Of a stretch of 64,000 nucleotides of DNA, positions 44,519 through 55,311 are shown piece by piece. Source of the stretch: Peronospora farinosa (lineage: Eukaryota; Oomycota; Peronosporomycetes; Peronosporales; Peronosporaceae); contig CANTFK010000979.1 of the NCBI GenBank assembly GCA_947646735.1, positions 62,001 through 126,000 on the forward strand, read 5' to 3'. The first letter of the stretch is position 1; each line of letters opens with the position of its first letter. The notes beneath the pieces were generated by a model. It was not told the origin of the DNA. It was given only the letters and a program-made list of their open reading frames with translations, and did not search any database. A program made the translations under genes and the position numbers.

Positions 44519-46496
44519 GGTGATGTTTTGCTTCCGAAAGACTTAAAGAACCGAACTAAGTGGCGTCTCTGCCAACGAGCGACATTCGCTGGACCATTGG
44601 TTGGTCGCCGCGCTGAACGTGAGGCTAAGTACGAATGAGACGGTTCAAATATGACCGGTCCGGTTCAATAGACGGTTTGGTTTTGTAGGTGATACGGGTG
44701 TGCCACCATTTAACAAAACCGTTTTAACATTAAAACAAGCATGGTGGATTCTGGACACAAAACGTAGGTTTTAGTCTCTAATTCCTAGTCGATTATTATG
44801 CGAAAGAAAATTGTGTTCTTTGTTGTGTGGTAACGGTAACTTAGATGCCAGCAAACAAAGCCCTTATTAAAATGAAGACTACCGTAGTACGAGCAGGTAG
44901 CATCATATTCACGTATGTAGTCCTGAGGTAGACAGCATTAGTACACAATGAAGCTCGAATGCCTGGAGGTGATCAGGTGGACGATAAGGGAGGAATGGGT
45001 GATGGAGTTCTCTCGATCACTTTGTCACTCGCTCCGGGCAATGACACCAGAGGAGGAAGCATTCTGGCTTGCGTACATTTGGGCCGAAAACTCATGGATT
45101 GTGGACCTTCAGCCCTGCAATTGCATCGGATTGGGGATCGTACGTATTCCTTCGTCATTCCGACGGTAGGTGTAACCATGCATCAACAAGCCAAGCTGCG
45201 ACAATGGGGCCTTGCGATTTTGTTGAGCGCACCAAGCGCAGCTGTGGGAGGAGGAATTCAAGTACAAAAGGACATACTTCTGCGCCACCCCCTGTACTGA
45301 AATCTAATAAAATACTCTACGACGGGCTGCGTCATTGGCTTCATGGTGGACTCAGACCCAGGTCAGCGGAGCGTCATCGTCCTGGAGCAAAACAGTATAT
45401 GGGGTTTATTGGAGAAATGCCGTGAACAACATTGAGAATCAGTGAACGGTTGCCGAAGCTCTCTGAGGGTCAGGATGCAGGGGGTATCGTATTCTATGCG
45501 AATCCACTCGTTTACAGGGTTCTCATAGAGCGTACCCTACATTACGCAAACGAATACGTACTATTGGGCCTGAAGAAACCGTTTCATCGGTACCAAGGTT
45601 CGTAAAGTAGGCTGACAAGATCTCTGGAGACACTCTAGGAATCAGCGCGTGGCAGACAGCAGCTTTACAGCAGACGCCAACCAACTCTCTGGGCTCATGT
45701 AAACGAGCTCACTGCGTACCAAGTTTGGGTCGTATATAGCGTGTCAGTGAGGCAACTAAATCTCTTCCATCCAGACCGAGGGCAAGATAACAGTTGCCGC
45801 AAGCTCCAAAACCGCGTGACGTCTCAGCAAGCGGACGGGACCATCGTTGGTAGCATTCCTGAATTTTTGGAAACCACCATGAGGCAACCCTAACCCCTAA
45901 AAAAAAAAAACCCCCAAAAAAAAAAAAAAAAAAAAAAAAAAAACACCCCATTCAAACTCCCCCAACCCAGCCAGACAATTGCAGCTGACAAACCCCGTAC
46001 AACCACTAGACTTGACTAAGGAACCAGCATTGCTAACCAGCCTAGGATCTACTAGACATTTTGCAACCCTTAAAGATTAAATAGCCTCGTCTGAGCCAGT
46101 AGCTAATTATCGTAACAAACAATACAGAACAATCTAAACAGATGCAAATAACGATATTAAAACTAGCAATCCCATCAATATGTACACGTCATCCCGCCAT
46201 ATGTACTCATCTACCACTAATTCGCGATGCAAAAGCAATAGCTGCAATATCGTGTCAAACATAAAGACGTTTGTGTCAAGTACATACATTCTCGGGCATT
46301 TCTTTCTCATGAACTCATGTCTTCACCTCAGTGATTGGGCTAAAAAATGGACAGCTTTTCTGATATCAAATTCCAAATGACATCATGACGCGTCGTATCT
46401 GACGTAAACACTGCAGCCTACAAACCACTCACTAGTTTAATCCATGGCGTCTTTATCCACCGCCTGTTCGCACATTTCCTTGTCCTGCGTGATCTC
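44519..46496. other. Intergenic, about 2 kb, with short open frames and a poly-A/C tract
   Basis: An open frame at 44959-45300 (113 codons, Gly-rich start, no recognised domain) may be a remnant but I cannot support it as a gene. A run of A with short C blocks lies at 45899-45943, preceded by CCCTAACCCCTAAA, which is loosely telomere-like. Otherwise I see nothing. Confidence 0.5.
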
Positions 46497-46512
46497 TCTC
46501 ATTTGCAGATTC
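46497..46512 (+). promoter_or_regulatory. Oomycete-type initiator before the desaturase gene
   Basis: The sequence CTCTCATTTGCAGATTC fits the oomycete initiator core TCATTYYNCAWTTT with one mismatch. It lies about 45 bp upstream of the ATG, as is typical. Confidence 0.55.
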
Positions 46513-46552
46513 TTCGCCTCCATAAACCATTAAAAGGCCGTCTTTATCAGCC

Positions 46553-47749
46553 ATGGCGATTCTAAACCCAGAGGCTGAATCAGCGACCAAACAAGCCACA
46601 GAGAGCGAAGCCAAGCAACGTCAGCTCGCTAAGGCAGGCTACAAGCACGTCGAGGGTGCTCCAGCGCCACTGCCACTGGAATTACCGCACTTTTCACTGC
46701 GTGAACTACGAGCGGCTATTCCCAAGCACTGCTTTGAACGCTCCTTTGTCACTTCCACATACTACATGATGAAGAACTTGATCACGTGTGTCGCACTCTT
46801 TTACGCGGCAACTTTTATTGATCAGATGGGCGTTGCTGCTTACCTGCTCTGGCCTTTGTACTGGTTTTTCCAAGGTACTTACCTGACGGGTATTTGGGTC
46901 GTTGCGCACGAGTGTGGCCATCAATCTTACTGCTCTAGCGAGACAGTCAACAACATGATTGGTCTCGTACTACACTCGGCGCTGCTTGTGCCGTACCACA
47001 GCTGGCGCATTTCGCATCGTCAACACCATTCGAACACGGGCAGCTGTGAAAATGACGAGGTATTTGTACCTGTTACCCGCTCTGCGATCTCCAGCTCGTG
47101 GGATGAGACTTTGGAGGACTCACCGCTGTATCAGCTCTACCGCATTGTGAACATGTTGGTTATTGGTTGGAACCCCGGCTACCTGTTTTTCAATGCCACA
47201 GGCCCGACCAAGTACTCGGGCAAGGCGTGCAGCCATTTTAACCCGTACTCGGCCATTTACTCGGATCGCGAGCGCTGGATGATCGTACTAAGTGACATCT
47301 TCCTCGTGTTAATGCTCGCTGTGCTCGCTGTGTTGGTGCACACCTTTTCATTCTACACCATGGTCAAGTTTTACGTCGTACCCTACTTCATCGTGAACGC
47401 CTATTTGGTGCTAATTACATTCCTGCAGCACACGGACACGTACATTCCACACTTTCGAGAGGGTGAGTGGAACTGGTTGCGTGGTGCATTGTGCACGGTG
47501 GATCGTTCGTTCGGGTCGTACTTGGATTCGGTGGTGCATCACATTGTGGACACGCACGTGTGCCACCACATCTTTTCCAAGATGCCATTTTACCATTGTG
47601 AGGAGGCCACGAAAGCCATGAAACCACTGCTGGGCAAGTTCTACCTTAAAGACACTACGCCCGTCCCATTGGCGGTGTGGAGATCATACACACACTGCAA
47701 ATTTGTCGAGGACGATGGCAAGATTGTCTTTTACAAGAACAAGCTGTAA
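46553..47749 (+). CDS. FAD2: Delta-12 fatty acid desaturase (oleate to linoleate)
   Basis: A single exon of 398 residues, the usual FAD2 length. Three histidine boxes are present: HECGH (about residue 121), HRQHH (about 157) and HVCHH (about 337), which bind the di-iron centre. Hydrophobic spans lie at about 73-115 and 244-293. The C-terminus KNKL could act as an ER-retrieval signal. The enzyme would introduce the 12,13 double bond in oleoyl lipids in the ER. FAD2 and omega-3 types share the boxes; the HECGH form and length favour delta-12. An initiator lies 45 bp upstream. Confidence 0.93.
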   Translation: MAILNPEAESATKQATESEAKQRQLAKAGYKHVEGAPAPLPLELPHFSLRELRAAIPKHCFERSFVTSTYYMMKNLITCVALFYAATFIDQMGVAAYLLWPLYWFFQGTYLTGIWVVAHECGHQSYCSSETVNNMIGLVLHSALLVPYHSWRISHRQHHSNTGSCENDEVFVPVTRSAISSSWDETLEDSPLYQLYRIVNMLVIGWNPGYLFFNATGPTKYSGKACSHFNPYSAIYSDRERWMIVLSDIFLVLMLAVLAVLVHTFSFYTMVKFYVVPYFIVNAYLVLITFLQHTDTYIPHFREGEWNWLRGALCTVDRSFGSYLDSVVHHIVDTHVCHHIFSKMPFYHCEEATKAMKPLLGKFYLKDTTPVPLAVWRSYTHCKFVEDDGKIVFYKNKL

Positions 47750-48208
47750 TAAAATGGGTGAGGCGTATTGTGTCGGTGGTGTTGCAACTGGCACCACGTG
47801 AACACTTTGTCGCTAAACTCCATTTAACTTTAATTCATCCTACCGTAAATCTAGCCACCGAAACAGCGTGATCACGACTGGTCTCCAATAATCTCTCACC
47901 AATAGAGACTAAAGTCTTTCTCGTTACTTCGCTTTGTTTCCGAATCATGACAGGACAGCCAACAACATTTCGTGCCTAGGTCGATGAGGAAGACTGCACC
48001 TCAGTTTTCGGAGCCACGAGACGAAGAAAAGGCCAAGCTGCAAATGCAAGACATTACAATCGTCACGTACTTACGCATAATAATATTTTGCTAGACGGAG
48101 GTGCATCAAAGGAGAGAACGTCAAGAAATAGTCATGCAAGCAGTCTATATGTCCGTTCATACATACACGTATAAGCCATGGTCTTCTTTTGTAACGACGG
48201 GCTCCAAA
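47750..48208. other. Intergenic between convergent desaturase and Nop4-like genes
   Basis: It contains the 3' flanks of both genes. No further feature is seen. Confidence 0.6.
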
Positions 48209-51200
48209 TCAGTCAAACCAGCGATTTGCGCCCTTCATGCTTTCATCTTCCTTGAACATACCTTTCGCCACAGGCTTCTCACCAAAAATCTCCTTCTTGT
48301 AACTTTGCACCATCTCCTCAAACGACTTCTCCTTCTCGGTCTCCTTCGTGTTCTTTCGCTGGCTGCGAGACAGCGCCTTGCTCTTCTTCACGATATGGGC
48401 CGTCTCCAGAGAGGCCAGCGCATCATCGTCGGCATCATTATTCAAAATTTCAGCGCGTTTCCGCTTCTTCGGCTGCTGCTGCTTTATTTCCTTGACCACC
48501 TTACTTGTCTTCTTAGCCTTCGTCTTTCCACCCTCCGTTTCAGCCGTACTTTCGACCTTAGCCAGAGCACGTAGTTTCTTGTTCTCACGCTGACGCTGAC
48601 CACGACTTTTCTTCGCCGTTTCCACGTCTTTGCCGTCCTCACCCTGTGCTTCCTTTAGTGCACGCTCTTCTTCACGCTTCTTGGCAGAATCAGCAGCACG
48701 CTTCTCACGCAACTTTAGCTTGCCATGATTTTCTAGCGCAAATTCCACGATAAGACGTGATTTTGAGCTATCAGGGGCACCAGAAGTAGCAACTCGGCCA
48801 GCAGCGTACGACGTGTACTTAGGGTTGTTGTTCAAAACACGCAGAGCAGCCAACGCGTGCGTGTGCTCTGAAAACTCGACAAAACCGTAGCCGCGCGACC
48901 GCGGATCCTTACCAGTCTTCGCTGACTCCATGTCACGCACCACCTTGGCCATGCGAACCTTCACCGAAGGGTTCCCACCTTTGGACAGCAGCTCTGGCTT
49001 TACTTCTGAGCGATCCACAATACCGGAAAGCACACCAGTACTCGCTGCATCATGGAAGAGCTTCTTCAATTTGCGATCATCCAACGTTGTGGACAGATTA
49101 CGTACTGAAAGACGCACGGGTGACACAAAATACATTGGGTTCTGCAGCTTCAGCTTCTTCTCGCGGATGGCGCGTCGGCGTTTGTCAATGTCCATCTTCG
49201 GCAACTCCAGCTCGGCATCCGCCGTCTTGTTCACGTTGAGTGTGCCTTCGTATGCCAGGTACAAGTTACGCTTATCCAGACGGCGACGCTCACGAGCGTT
49301 GGAATCAGCTAGACACTCAGCATCAGTCTTTGACACAGCTCGTGACAGGATAAGCTGACGTCCGTCCAGCATCAGGGCGTCGTCACCACCGTTAGCCAGA
49401 GCAGACAATGTAAAAAGACTTTCCTTCTTATTGTCCTTCCTGTTGTCCTTCTTGTGTTTCTTTTTGTCGTCAACTTGCGGTTGTTCACCGCGTTTCAAGA
49501 CTTTCGCAGCCACATCAGCCGATTTCAAGCGAACAAATCCAACTCCTTTCGACAGACCTGACCCTTTTTCATAAACGATGCGAGCATACTCAATAGCCCC
49601 AAAAGTTTCAAAGAACTCGCGCAGTCCGTCCTCTGTCGTTTGGAAAGACAGGTTACGGATAAAGAGCGTGCGCTCACGTTGTGCCTCTGTGTCCTCTCTA
49701 GGAGGCGAGCTAGCAGCTTTCTCATGCTCTTCTTTATCATCCCCCGAACCATCCGATTTAGCATCCGCCTCGTCATCGGTGACCATTTCGAGCTGATCTT
49801 CATCTTCGTCACCGCTGTTAGCCTCCTTCTCATCGTCATCATCATTTTCCAAAACTGTGGAAGGTACTATCTCTTCCTCCTGTTTCTTTTGCTGTTCGAT
49901 ATACTTCGTCTTAGATAGCGCAAAATCCACAATCATTTCACGGCCTTTTAGCTTCGTTCCATTCAGCTTCTCCACAGCACCACGCGCATCAGCCACGTCG
50001 CGGTACTGAACAAAGCCAAATCCGCGGCTACGTCCAAGAACTGGTTCACAAGTAGCCTCTTTATCTGTCTCGTCACTGTTCTGCTCAATCTTTTCTACTG
50101 GCATACGCACGATGCGAGCCTCGAACAGCGGACCATGCACCTCAAAAAGTTTCTCTAAATCCTCTTCCGTAGTCTGGAAAGCCAAGTTACGCACAATAAG
50201 GCGCAACCCTTCTGCCTCCGATGCAAGTTTCGGATGACCCGGTTTCCCTGCTGTTTCCTTATCACCGGCTACGGTAGCTCTAGCTGCACTCTTCACTTGC
50301 AGCATTAAACCCTTGAAAATGTGGTGGTCCAGCTTAGCCACAGCCAGCGCCGCGTCCTTTGTGATTTTAAACTGCACCAAGGCGTAAGTTTTGCCAGTGC
50401 GAGCCTCCTCTTTAAGTTCAACCTTCTCCACAGCGCCAATCTTTTTTACTTTCTTATGCACATGCTTCTGGGTAACACCAGCACCCAAACCAAAAATGAG
50501 CACAGATTTTTCCTCAACGCTTGCTTGCTCCTCTTTACGGCGTTCTACGTCGCGCAAGAACTCACGATGCTGCCGACGGCGCGCATTGCGCTCGCTCTGT
50601 GCATTTGTCATCGTCTGAGTGCTCGATTGAGTCAGAGCTTTAGCCACCGTCGTAGGTGTGGCCTTGACCTTGACTTCCTCTTCAACCTTGGCTGGTTTGG
50701 TCTTCTCTTGTATCTCATCCTCAGCAGACTTTTCGTCCGCCTCCTCTTTCACTTTGGACTCCGTCTTCGCTGTCTTTTCGGCAGCTTTAGTTACACGACG
50801 TTCTTCCCTTATCGCTTTTTCAGCAGCTTTGGCTGCACGACGTTCTTCCTTTGACAACTTTTGTTCCAATTTCGTCTTCTCCTGCTCTGTTTGCTCTATT
50901 TCCTCCATCTGCACGTTTTCTGGCTCCTGCTTTACTTCCTGCTTTTGCTTCTCATCAGCAACAAACTTGTCTAATCCAGCAGCTCCTCGACGTTTTCCTT
51001 TCTCCATTGCATAGTCTATCAAAAAGTAATCAGCTCAATCTCTCTCTATAGCAGTCAAACTAATCGTACCGATGAGCATTTTGCGGCCCTGGAAATCCGT
51101 CTTGTTGAGTTTCTCGACAGCCACAGCTGCGTCACTCTCCACAGCACTACAGCAACAGTAAATAAAAGAATATTAACCATTATATATGCTACTAGCATCC

Positions 51201-51392
51201 AATCTATTGCTCTCCATAGACTGCACATTACAATTTGACAAAGGCGAAACCGCGTGTGAGGCTCTCGTTCTTGCGTTTTCCCTTGTCTTTAATAACATCA
51301 ATCTTCTTGACAGGTCCAATGTTACCAAACACATGCTCAAGCTCTTCTTGCGTCACACCAAACGGCAGATTCCGTACAAAAACGCTCGCCAT
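48209..51392 (-). CDS. Nop4/RBM28-type RNA-binding protein of ribosome biogenesis
   Basis: Three exons (51392-51232, 51146-51070, 51015-48209) join in frame to 1014 residues. Five RRM domains can be seen by their RNP1/RNP2 blocks: SVFVRNLPFG with RGFAFVKF, SVLIFGLGAG with YALVQF, LIVRNLAFQ with RGFGFVQY, LFIRNLSFQ with KGVGFVRL, and LSVRNLSTT with RGYGFVEF. The linkers are Glu/Lys-rich and the tail basic, as in nucleolar proteins. Yeast Nop4 and human RBM28 act in 60S assembly. The length exceeds both (about 685 and 759) through the charged linkers. The start is set by RRM1 beginning two residues after the Met. Confidence 0.88.
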
Positions 51393-51656
51393 GTTCACTG
51401 CTGGCCAATGATAACGTAATGAGCTCTTCACAACCAGTAAGTCAATTTAATCGGATTTAACAGGTATTTCAAAAGAAAGGTTATGGGATTATACAATTAT
51501 TATGTAAGATACCAGAAAAAAAGGTATGGGTATTACTTAGTAAAAATAGGAGCCATGTATTCTTTGGCCCAAAGGCTCGTAAATAGTCATAAACATATGG
51601 AGACGCTAATGAAACTCGTAGGTGGTCGCTAATGGCGACGCTAACGAAAAGTATGT

Positions 51657-52220
51657 TTACCCACTCTGTTTGTAGGATAATGATGCAACGCCTAAAATGG
51701 CTGCCATCTCAACAGCTCCATAATTCTTGGCGTCCTTGTTTATCTGTCGTTTGCGGTAATGCAGCCGTCGCGAGACTGTAGGCTTCTCGACTTTTTTGCT
51801 CTTCTTCTTGCTCTTCTTGCTCTTCTTATCCTTCTTGGTCTTTCTATTCTTGCTACTGGAGCTCTCGCTGGCACTATCACCGTCTGAATTGGCCTTACTA
51901 CCATACGATTCGTTGAGTGTCTTGAGCACATCTGCGAATCCTCCGGCCGTCTCCGACCAGCCCTGCATCTCCGCTTGCTTGAGACTGCAGCCCAAGCCCA
52001 AATTCTGTGACCGCCGCGCAATCTTTACGTGTGTAGCTTGACCCTGCAGGTCTTTACCCACGCCTTTTCCAGCCGACCAGCCCATCTTGACTAACATTTT
52101 AAAGCCAAACTTGGACGTGTCCGAGGCCCATGCCATGTTCTGCATACCACCTACAGCCACCATCTTTTTCCCAGCATCGTCCATCTCAACAGAAGAGGAA
52201 GTAACGTCAATAGCTGACAT
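51657..52220 (-). CDS. G-patch protein, PinX1-like
   Basis: A single exon of 187 residues. A G-patch lies at about residues 28-75 (SKFGFKMLVKMGWSAGKGVG with the spaced Gly pattern and NLGLG), preceded by WASDTSKFG, the PinX1 style. A Ser-rich then Lys/Ser-rich stretch follows (KKDKKSKKSKKKSKK, a likely nucleolar signal), then SRRLHYRKRQINKD. PinX1 relatives act with DEAH helicases in rRNA processing and, in some species, on telomerase. It lies 265 bp downstream of the Nop4-like start, same strand. Confidence 0.8.
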   Translation of the reverse strand: MSAIDVTSSSVEMDDAGKKMVAVGGMQNMAWASDTSKFGFKMLVKMGWSAGKGVGKDLQGQATHVKIARRSQNLGLGCSLKQAEMQGWSETAGGFADVLKTLNESYGSKANSDGDSASESSSSKNRKTKKDKKSKKSKKKSKKVEKPTVSRRLHYRKRQINKDAKNYGAVEMAAILGVASLSYKQSG

Positions 52221-52413
52221 TCTCTAAAAAAAAGACAAACGTAGGTTGGTTCAGTATAGGAGGAAGATGGCTGCAATGTCCGGAGCGCTTGTCGAGCTAT
52301 GCTCGCCATTGAAACTGGTGTGCCATCATTGTGGTACCATCATAAGACCGGTATACCGGTAACTCACTTTTGATGACTTCAACATTGAGCTGACTCAATC
52401 CCTTGTATTAGTA

Positions 52414-53667
52414 TTAAAACGTGTGGTAATCCTGTACGAATGACGCTAATTGGGCAGCAAGAGCCTTGCGGAACGGCGATGACGACGAGTTGAGTGCTGC
52501 ATGCAGCGCCTTCCCACCTTCCGACTGATAACGAGAAGGAACAATAGCCTCTACATCGTAATCACCACCGCAATCCGAGCTCAAGTCCAGAAATTTCAAA
52601 TCACCCGTCACCAGATCGTCTCCTTGTTTCAACGTACACGCCAATGTGAATGCAAAGTCAAAGATGTAACGCTTTGCACCACGCACTACCGCAATTGACG
52701 CATCCCCCTCGAGGTTTGACACTTCCAGTGAGGTCACGACACCTTCGCCTGTGCCTAAAGGAGCCGAGATCCCCGAGACAATCTTCTCCAACTTGTTCTT
52801 GGCCCATGCCGTCATGTCCTTTTCTTCAAAAGTGTTGCCCTGATTCCAGGCCGATCCACCATTTACACTCTTAATTTGCACCTTGTTAGGATCCTCCACT
52901 TTCTTGGGGGCAATGTCGCCAATGAGCTGCTTTGCTTCCTCTGTGAGCTCATTGTTAAAGAACGTGGTAACGCGTCCATCTGCCAACGTCTTATAGCCAC
53001 GGACGTGACCGGCAATTTCAGCGTCATCATCCACGACTGTAGAACTAGCAGCTGTTGAAGTGGTCGTCTCTGGGGTAGTAGTAGAAGAGCTGGACGGTAC
53101 TACTTCCATGCGCGTCACCACCTTCTTAGGAGCTGACATGATCGGTGCTTCCTTTTGGTTCTTGGCCAGTTCCTGCACCTTTGTGTACAGCGTCATTACC
53201 GACTTGTTGCTGGGCTCCAGAGTCTTGGCGTTGTCAAGGGCGACCAGCGCCTCTTTAAAGCGTCTCAACTTGACAAGCGCTTGTGCCTTCCGGAAAAATC
53301 CCTTTGCGTGCGTGGCATTCAGTGCCACACAAGCTTCCGCATCCTCCAGCGCCTGGTCCGCCTTGCCCATGGAGCAACGTGCGGCCGAGCGGTTGGCAAA
53401 GAAAATATGCTGCTGGTGCAGCGGATCGCTCTCGTTGATAGTGATGGCTCGCGTGTAGAGAACTTCGGCCTCCTCCAACGCGTTCTGCTGGAAAGCGGCG
53501 TTGCCTCGGCGTTTGAGCTCCGCTACAAGATTCTCCAACTCCTTGGGGTCCGTTGGCACGGCCCCATGCAATACGTCAGAGTGGCGAGAAAAAGGAAGGG
53601 CAGAATCTCCTCCAAACATCATCAACTGCGTCTTCGATGGCAAATTAAAAAGTGAGGTCACTTGCAC
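52414..53667 (-). CDS. TPR protein fused to an Aha1 N-terminal-type domain, Hsp90 co-chaperone candidate
   Basis: A single exon of 417 residues. Residues about 45-160 form three TPR motifs: LKRRGNAAFQ, FFANRSAARCS and GFFRKAQALVKLRRF carry the Lys, Asn and Lys/Arg positions of a carboxylate clamp that binds the EEVD tail of Hsp70/Hsp90. After a Ser/Thr-rich linker, residues about 270-400 read SAWNQGNTFEEKDMTAWAKN, GEGVVTSLEVSN and KRYIFDFAFTL, the Aha1 N-terminal domain that stimulates Hsp90 ATPase. Canonical Aha1 lacks TPRs. The start could also be the Met at about 53622. Role inferred from domains. Confidence 0.8.
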   Translation of the reverse strand: MQVTSLFNLPSKTQLMMFGGDSALPFSRHSDVLHGAVPTDPKELENLVAELKRRGNAAFQQNALEEAEVLYTRAITINESDPLHQQHIFFANRSAARCSMGKADQALEDAEACVALNATHAKGFFRKAQALVKLRRFKEALVALDNAKTLEPSNKSVMTLYTKVQELAKNQKEAPIMSAPKKVVTRMEVVPSSSSTTTPETTTSTAASSTVVDDDAEIAGHVRGYKTLADGRVTTFFNNELTEEAKQLIGDIAPKKVEDPNKVQIKSVNGGSAWNQGNTFEEKDMTAWAKNKLEKIVSGISAPLGTGEGVVTSLEVSNLEGDASIAVVRGAKRYIFDFAFTLACTLKQGDDLVTGDLKFLDLSSDCGGDYDVEAIVPSRYQSEGGKALHAALNSSSSPFRKALAAQLASFVQDYHTF

Positions 53668-53778
53668 CGAGTTACGAACCTATTCGAGAACTTTCGATGA
53701 TCAACCGACATGTGACAGGACAATGGAGTGTAGTTGTAGCTACTGGAATAATATGAAATACACACAAACTCCCGTGTT

Positions 53779-55053
53779 CTACTTATCCAAATTGGTAGCT
53801 AGACGCTTTCGCTTCATCGGCCGCTCACTCACTACCGCGTTGTCATCTTTTTCCTTGGCAGCTTCGAGTCTCTTCCTCTTTGCCATTTGAATGCGAGCTT
53901 CCCGACGTTCATTCTCTTCCTCTTCCTTTTTCTTCATTGCGGCCTCGTGCTTTTTCCAACTAGACAACAGCTTCTGATACTTGGGAGCGGTCATGTGGTC
54001 TTGCACACGCTTTTCATCACGGGCAATGGTCGATTCCGTCACATTGCACCATAGCATGTCTGTCTTTGACTCGTCAGGGTGATCCACAAACATTGGCGCG
54101 TACTTTGCAAAGGAGAGCTTGAGGTTGCGTGCCTTCTGGTAGCGCTTGCCGTGAAGGTACATATTGATAATGTTCACGTCTGCCAGCATCTCGTGTCCCG
54201 TAGTGGAACAGCGCACACGCGACTCTCCAACAAATGTCAAATCAGCTACAGATTTGACAAGAGCTTCCACAGCCTTACGTGCCTTTTTACTTTCCACCTT
54301 CTTGCTGATCGATGCCGACTTTGAAGTAGCCGTAGTATCCTTTTTACTTTCCACCTTCTTGCTGATCGATGCCGACTTTGTAGTAGCCGTAGTACCCTTC
54401 TTCCTACCATCAACCTTCTTGTTCTCGACAGACGTTGGCTGAGTTTTAACTGTAGTAGTAGATGACTTCTTAGGCAAAGATGACGCAGTCACATTAGGCT
54501 TCGAGCTCTTAGCAGACGGCGCTGCGATAGGAGGGGACGTGATAGTGGCTGTATCAAACGGAACGTGCTTACTCTTTGACTTGTCCTTGTCCATAGGCAT
54601 CACCCGATTAGTCGCAGCGCTTGCGCTCTTGGTCTCTGGTTCGTCCTCTGGCTGCTTGTCACTCTGGTCCTCTATCTGCTTGTCACTCTTTTCGTCTGGC
54701 TGCTTTTCACTCTGATCCTCTGTCTGCTTGTCACTCTCGTCCTCTGGCTGCTTGTCACTTTCGTCCTCTGGCTGCTTATCACTCTCATCCTCTGGCTGTT
54801 TACGACTCTCAGCTTCCTTCTTCGTGTTCAATTTTGTGGTCACAGGTGACGTTACTGACACTGTGGTCCCACTGCCGCCCAAGGCGTCTAGCACCTGCTG
54901 CTCGCCGTCCTTTGGGTGGTTGTCCATGAACTGCATCGCATGGCTCACGATTACATTCGACTTGGCATTGGCTCGGCACAATTGCAGTTTTTTAGCTAGT
55001 GCTTGCAATTCCCGACGCGAGGCGTTTTCCAATGCGTTTAAAGCTTCGCCCAT
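53779..55053 (-). CDS. SURF2-like protein with tandem acidic repeats
   Basis: A single exon of 424 residues. The C-terminal half (about 275-375) has RVRCSTTGHEMLADVN, HGKRYQKARN and HMTAPKYQKLL, the surfeit-locus-2 pattern with its Cys/His and repeated Lys-Tyr-Gln-Lys. The middle carries at least six repeats of eight residues of the type SDKQPEDE (DNA about 54640-54800) and a 19-residue duplication around KSASISKKVESKK. The tail is a Lys/Arg/Glu helix, likely nucleolar. The function of SURF2 is poorly known; in animals it is linked to ribosome assembly. Confidence 0.7.
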   Translation of the reverse strand: MGEALNALENASRRELQALAKKLQLCRANAKSNVIVSHAMQFMDNHPKDGEQQVLDALGGSGTTVSVTSPVTTKLNTKKEAESRKQPEDESDKQPEDESDKQPEDESDKQTEDQSEKQPDEKSDKQIEDQSDKQPEDEPETKSASAATNRVMPMDKDKSKSKHVPFDTATITSPPIAAPSAKSSKPNVTASSLPKKSSTTTVKTQPTSVENKKVDGRKKGTTATTKSASISKKVESKKDTTATSKSASISKKVESKKARKAVEALVKSVADLTFVGESRVRCSTTGHEMLADVNIINMYLHGKRYQKARNLKLSFAKYAPMFVDHPDESKTDMLWCNVTESTIARDEKRVQDHMTAPKYQKLLSSWKKHEAAMKKKEEEENERREARIQMAKRKRLEAAKEKDDNAVVSERPMKRKRLATNLDK

Positions 55054-55059
55054 GCTGAC

Positions 55060-55108
55060 GAATCGATCAAAATGCGGGACGAATCGATCAAAATGCGGGA
55101 CGAATCGT
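55060..55108. repeat. 21-bp tandem repeat upstream of the SURF2-like gene
   Basis: The unit GACGAATCGATCAAAATGCGG occurs about 2.3 times just upstream of the SURF2-like start, within the spacer shared with the divergent inositol dehydrogenase gene. Confidence 0.85.
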
Positions 55109-55311
55109 CACTATTGCGTCCTTCGCCCTGTGCCAGTCGAAGAAGTGACAAATTAATCCCATCAAATTGACTAAATGCTCCAGCTAGTGTCTTATACACC
55201 AAATATGACCACGAAGGATGGGTTGACAGCTTCAACTTCCGGCTTGGACATGACGGTATCCGCTAAGCGTTGTTCAGTAATCACAATCTGATTCCTCGTC
55301 TCAGACTACGA

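Noticed and set aside
44959..45300. 113-codon plus-strand ORF as a gene
   Set aside because: There is no recognised domain, no clear promoter or intron context, and overlapping frames of similar length exist; it may be a remnant.
45880..45945. CCCTAACCCCTAAA followed by poly-A as an interstitial telomere
   Set aside because: Only two imperfect units are present before a simple A/C run; this is not enough to call a telomeric repeat.
55038..55252. Short minus-strand frame upstream of the SURF2-like start as an extra exon
   Set aside because: No splice pair joins it in frame to the main ORF, and the frame contains the 21-bp tandem repeat.
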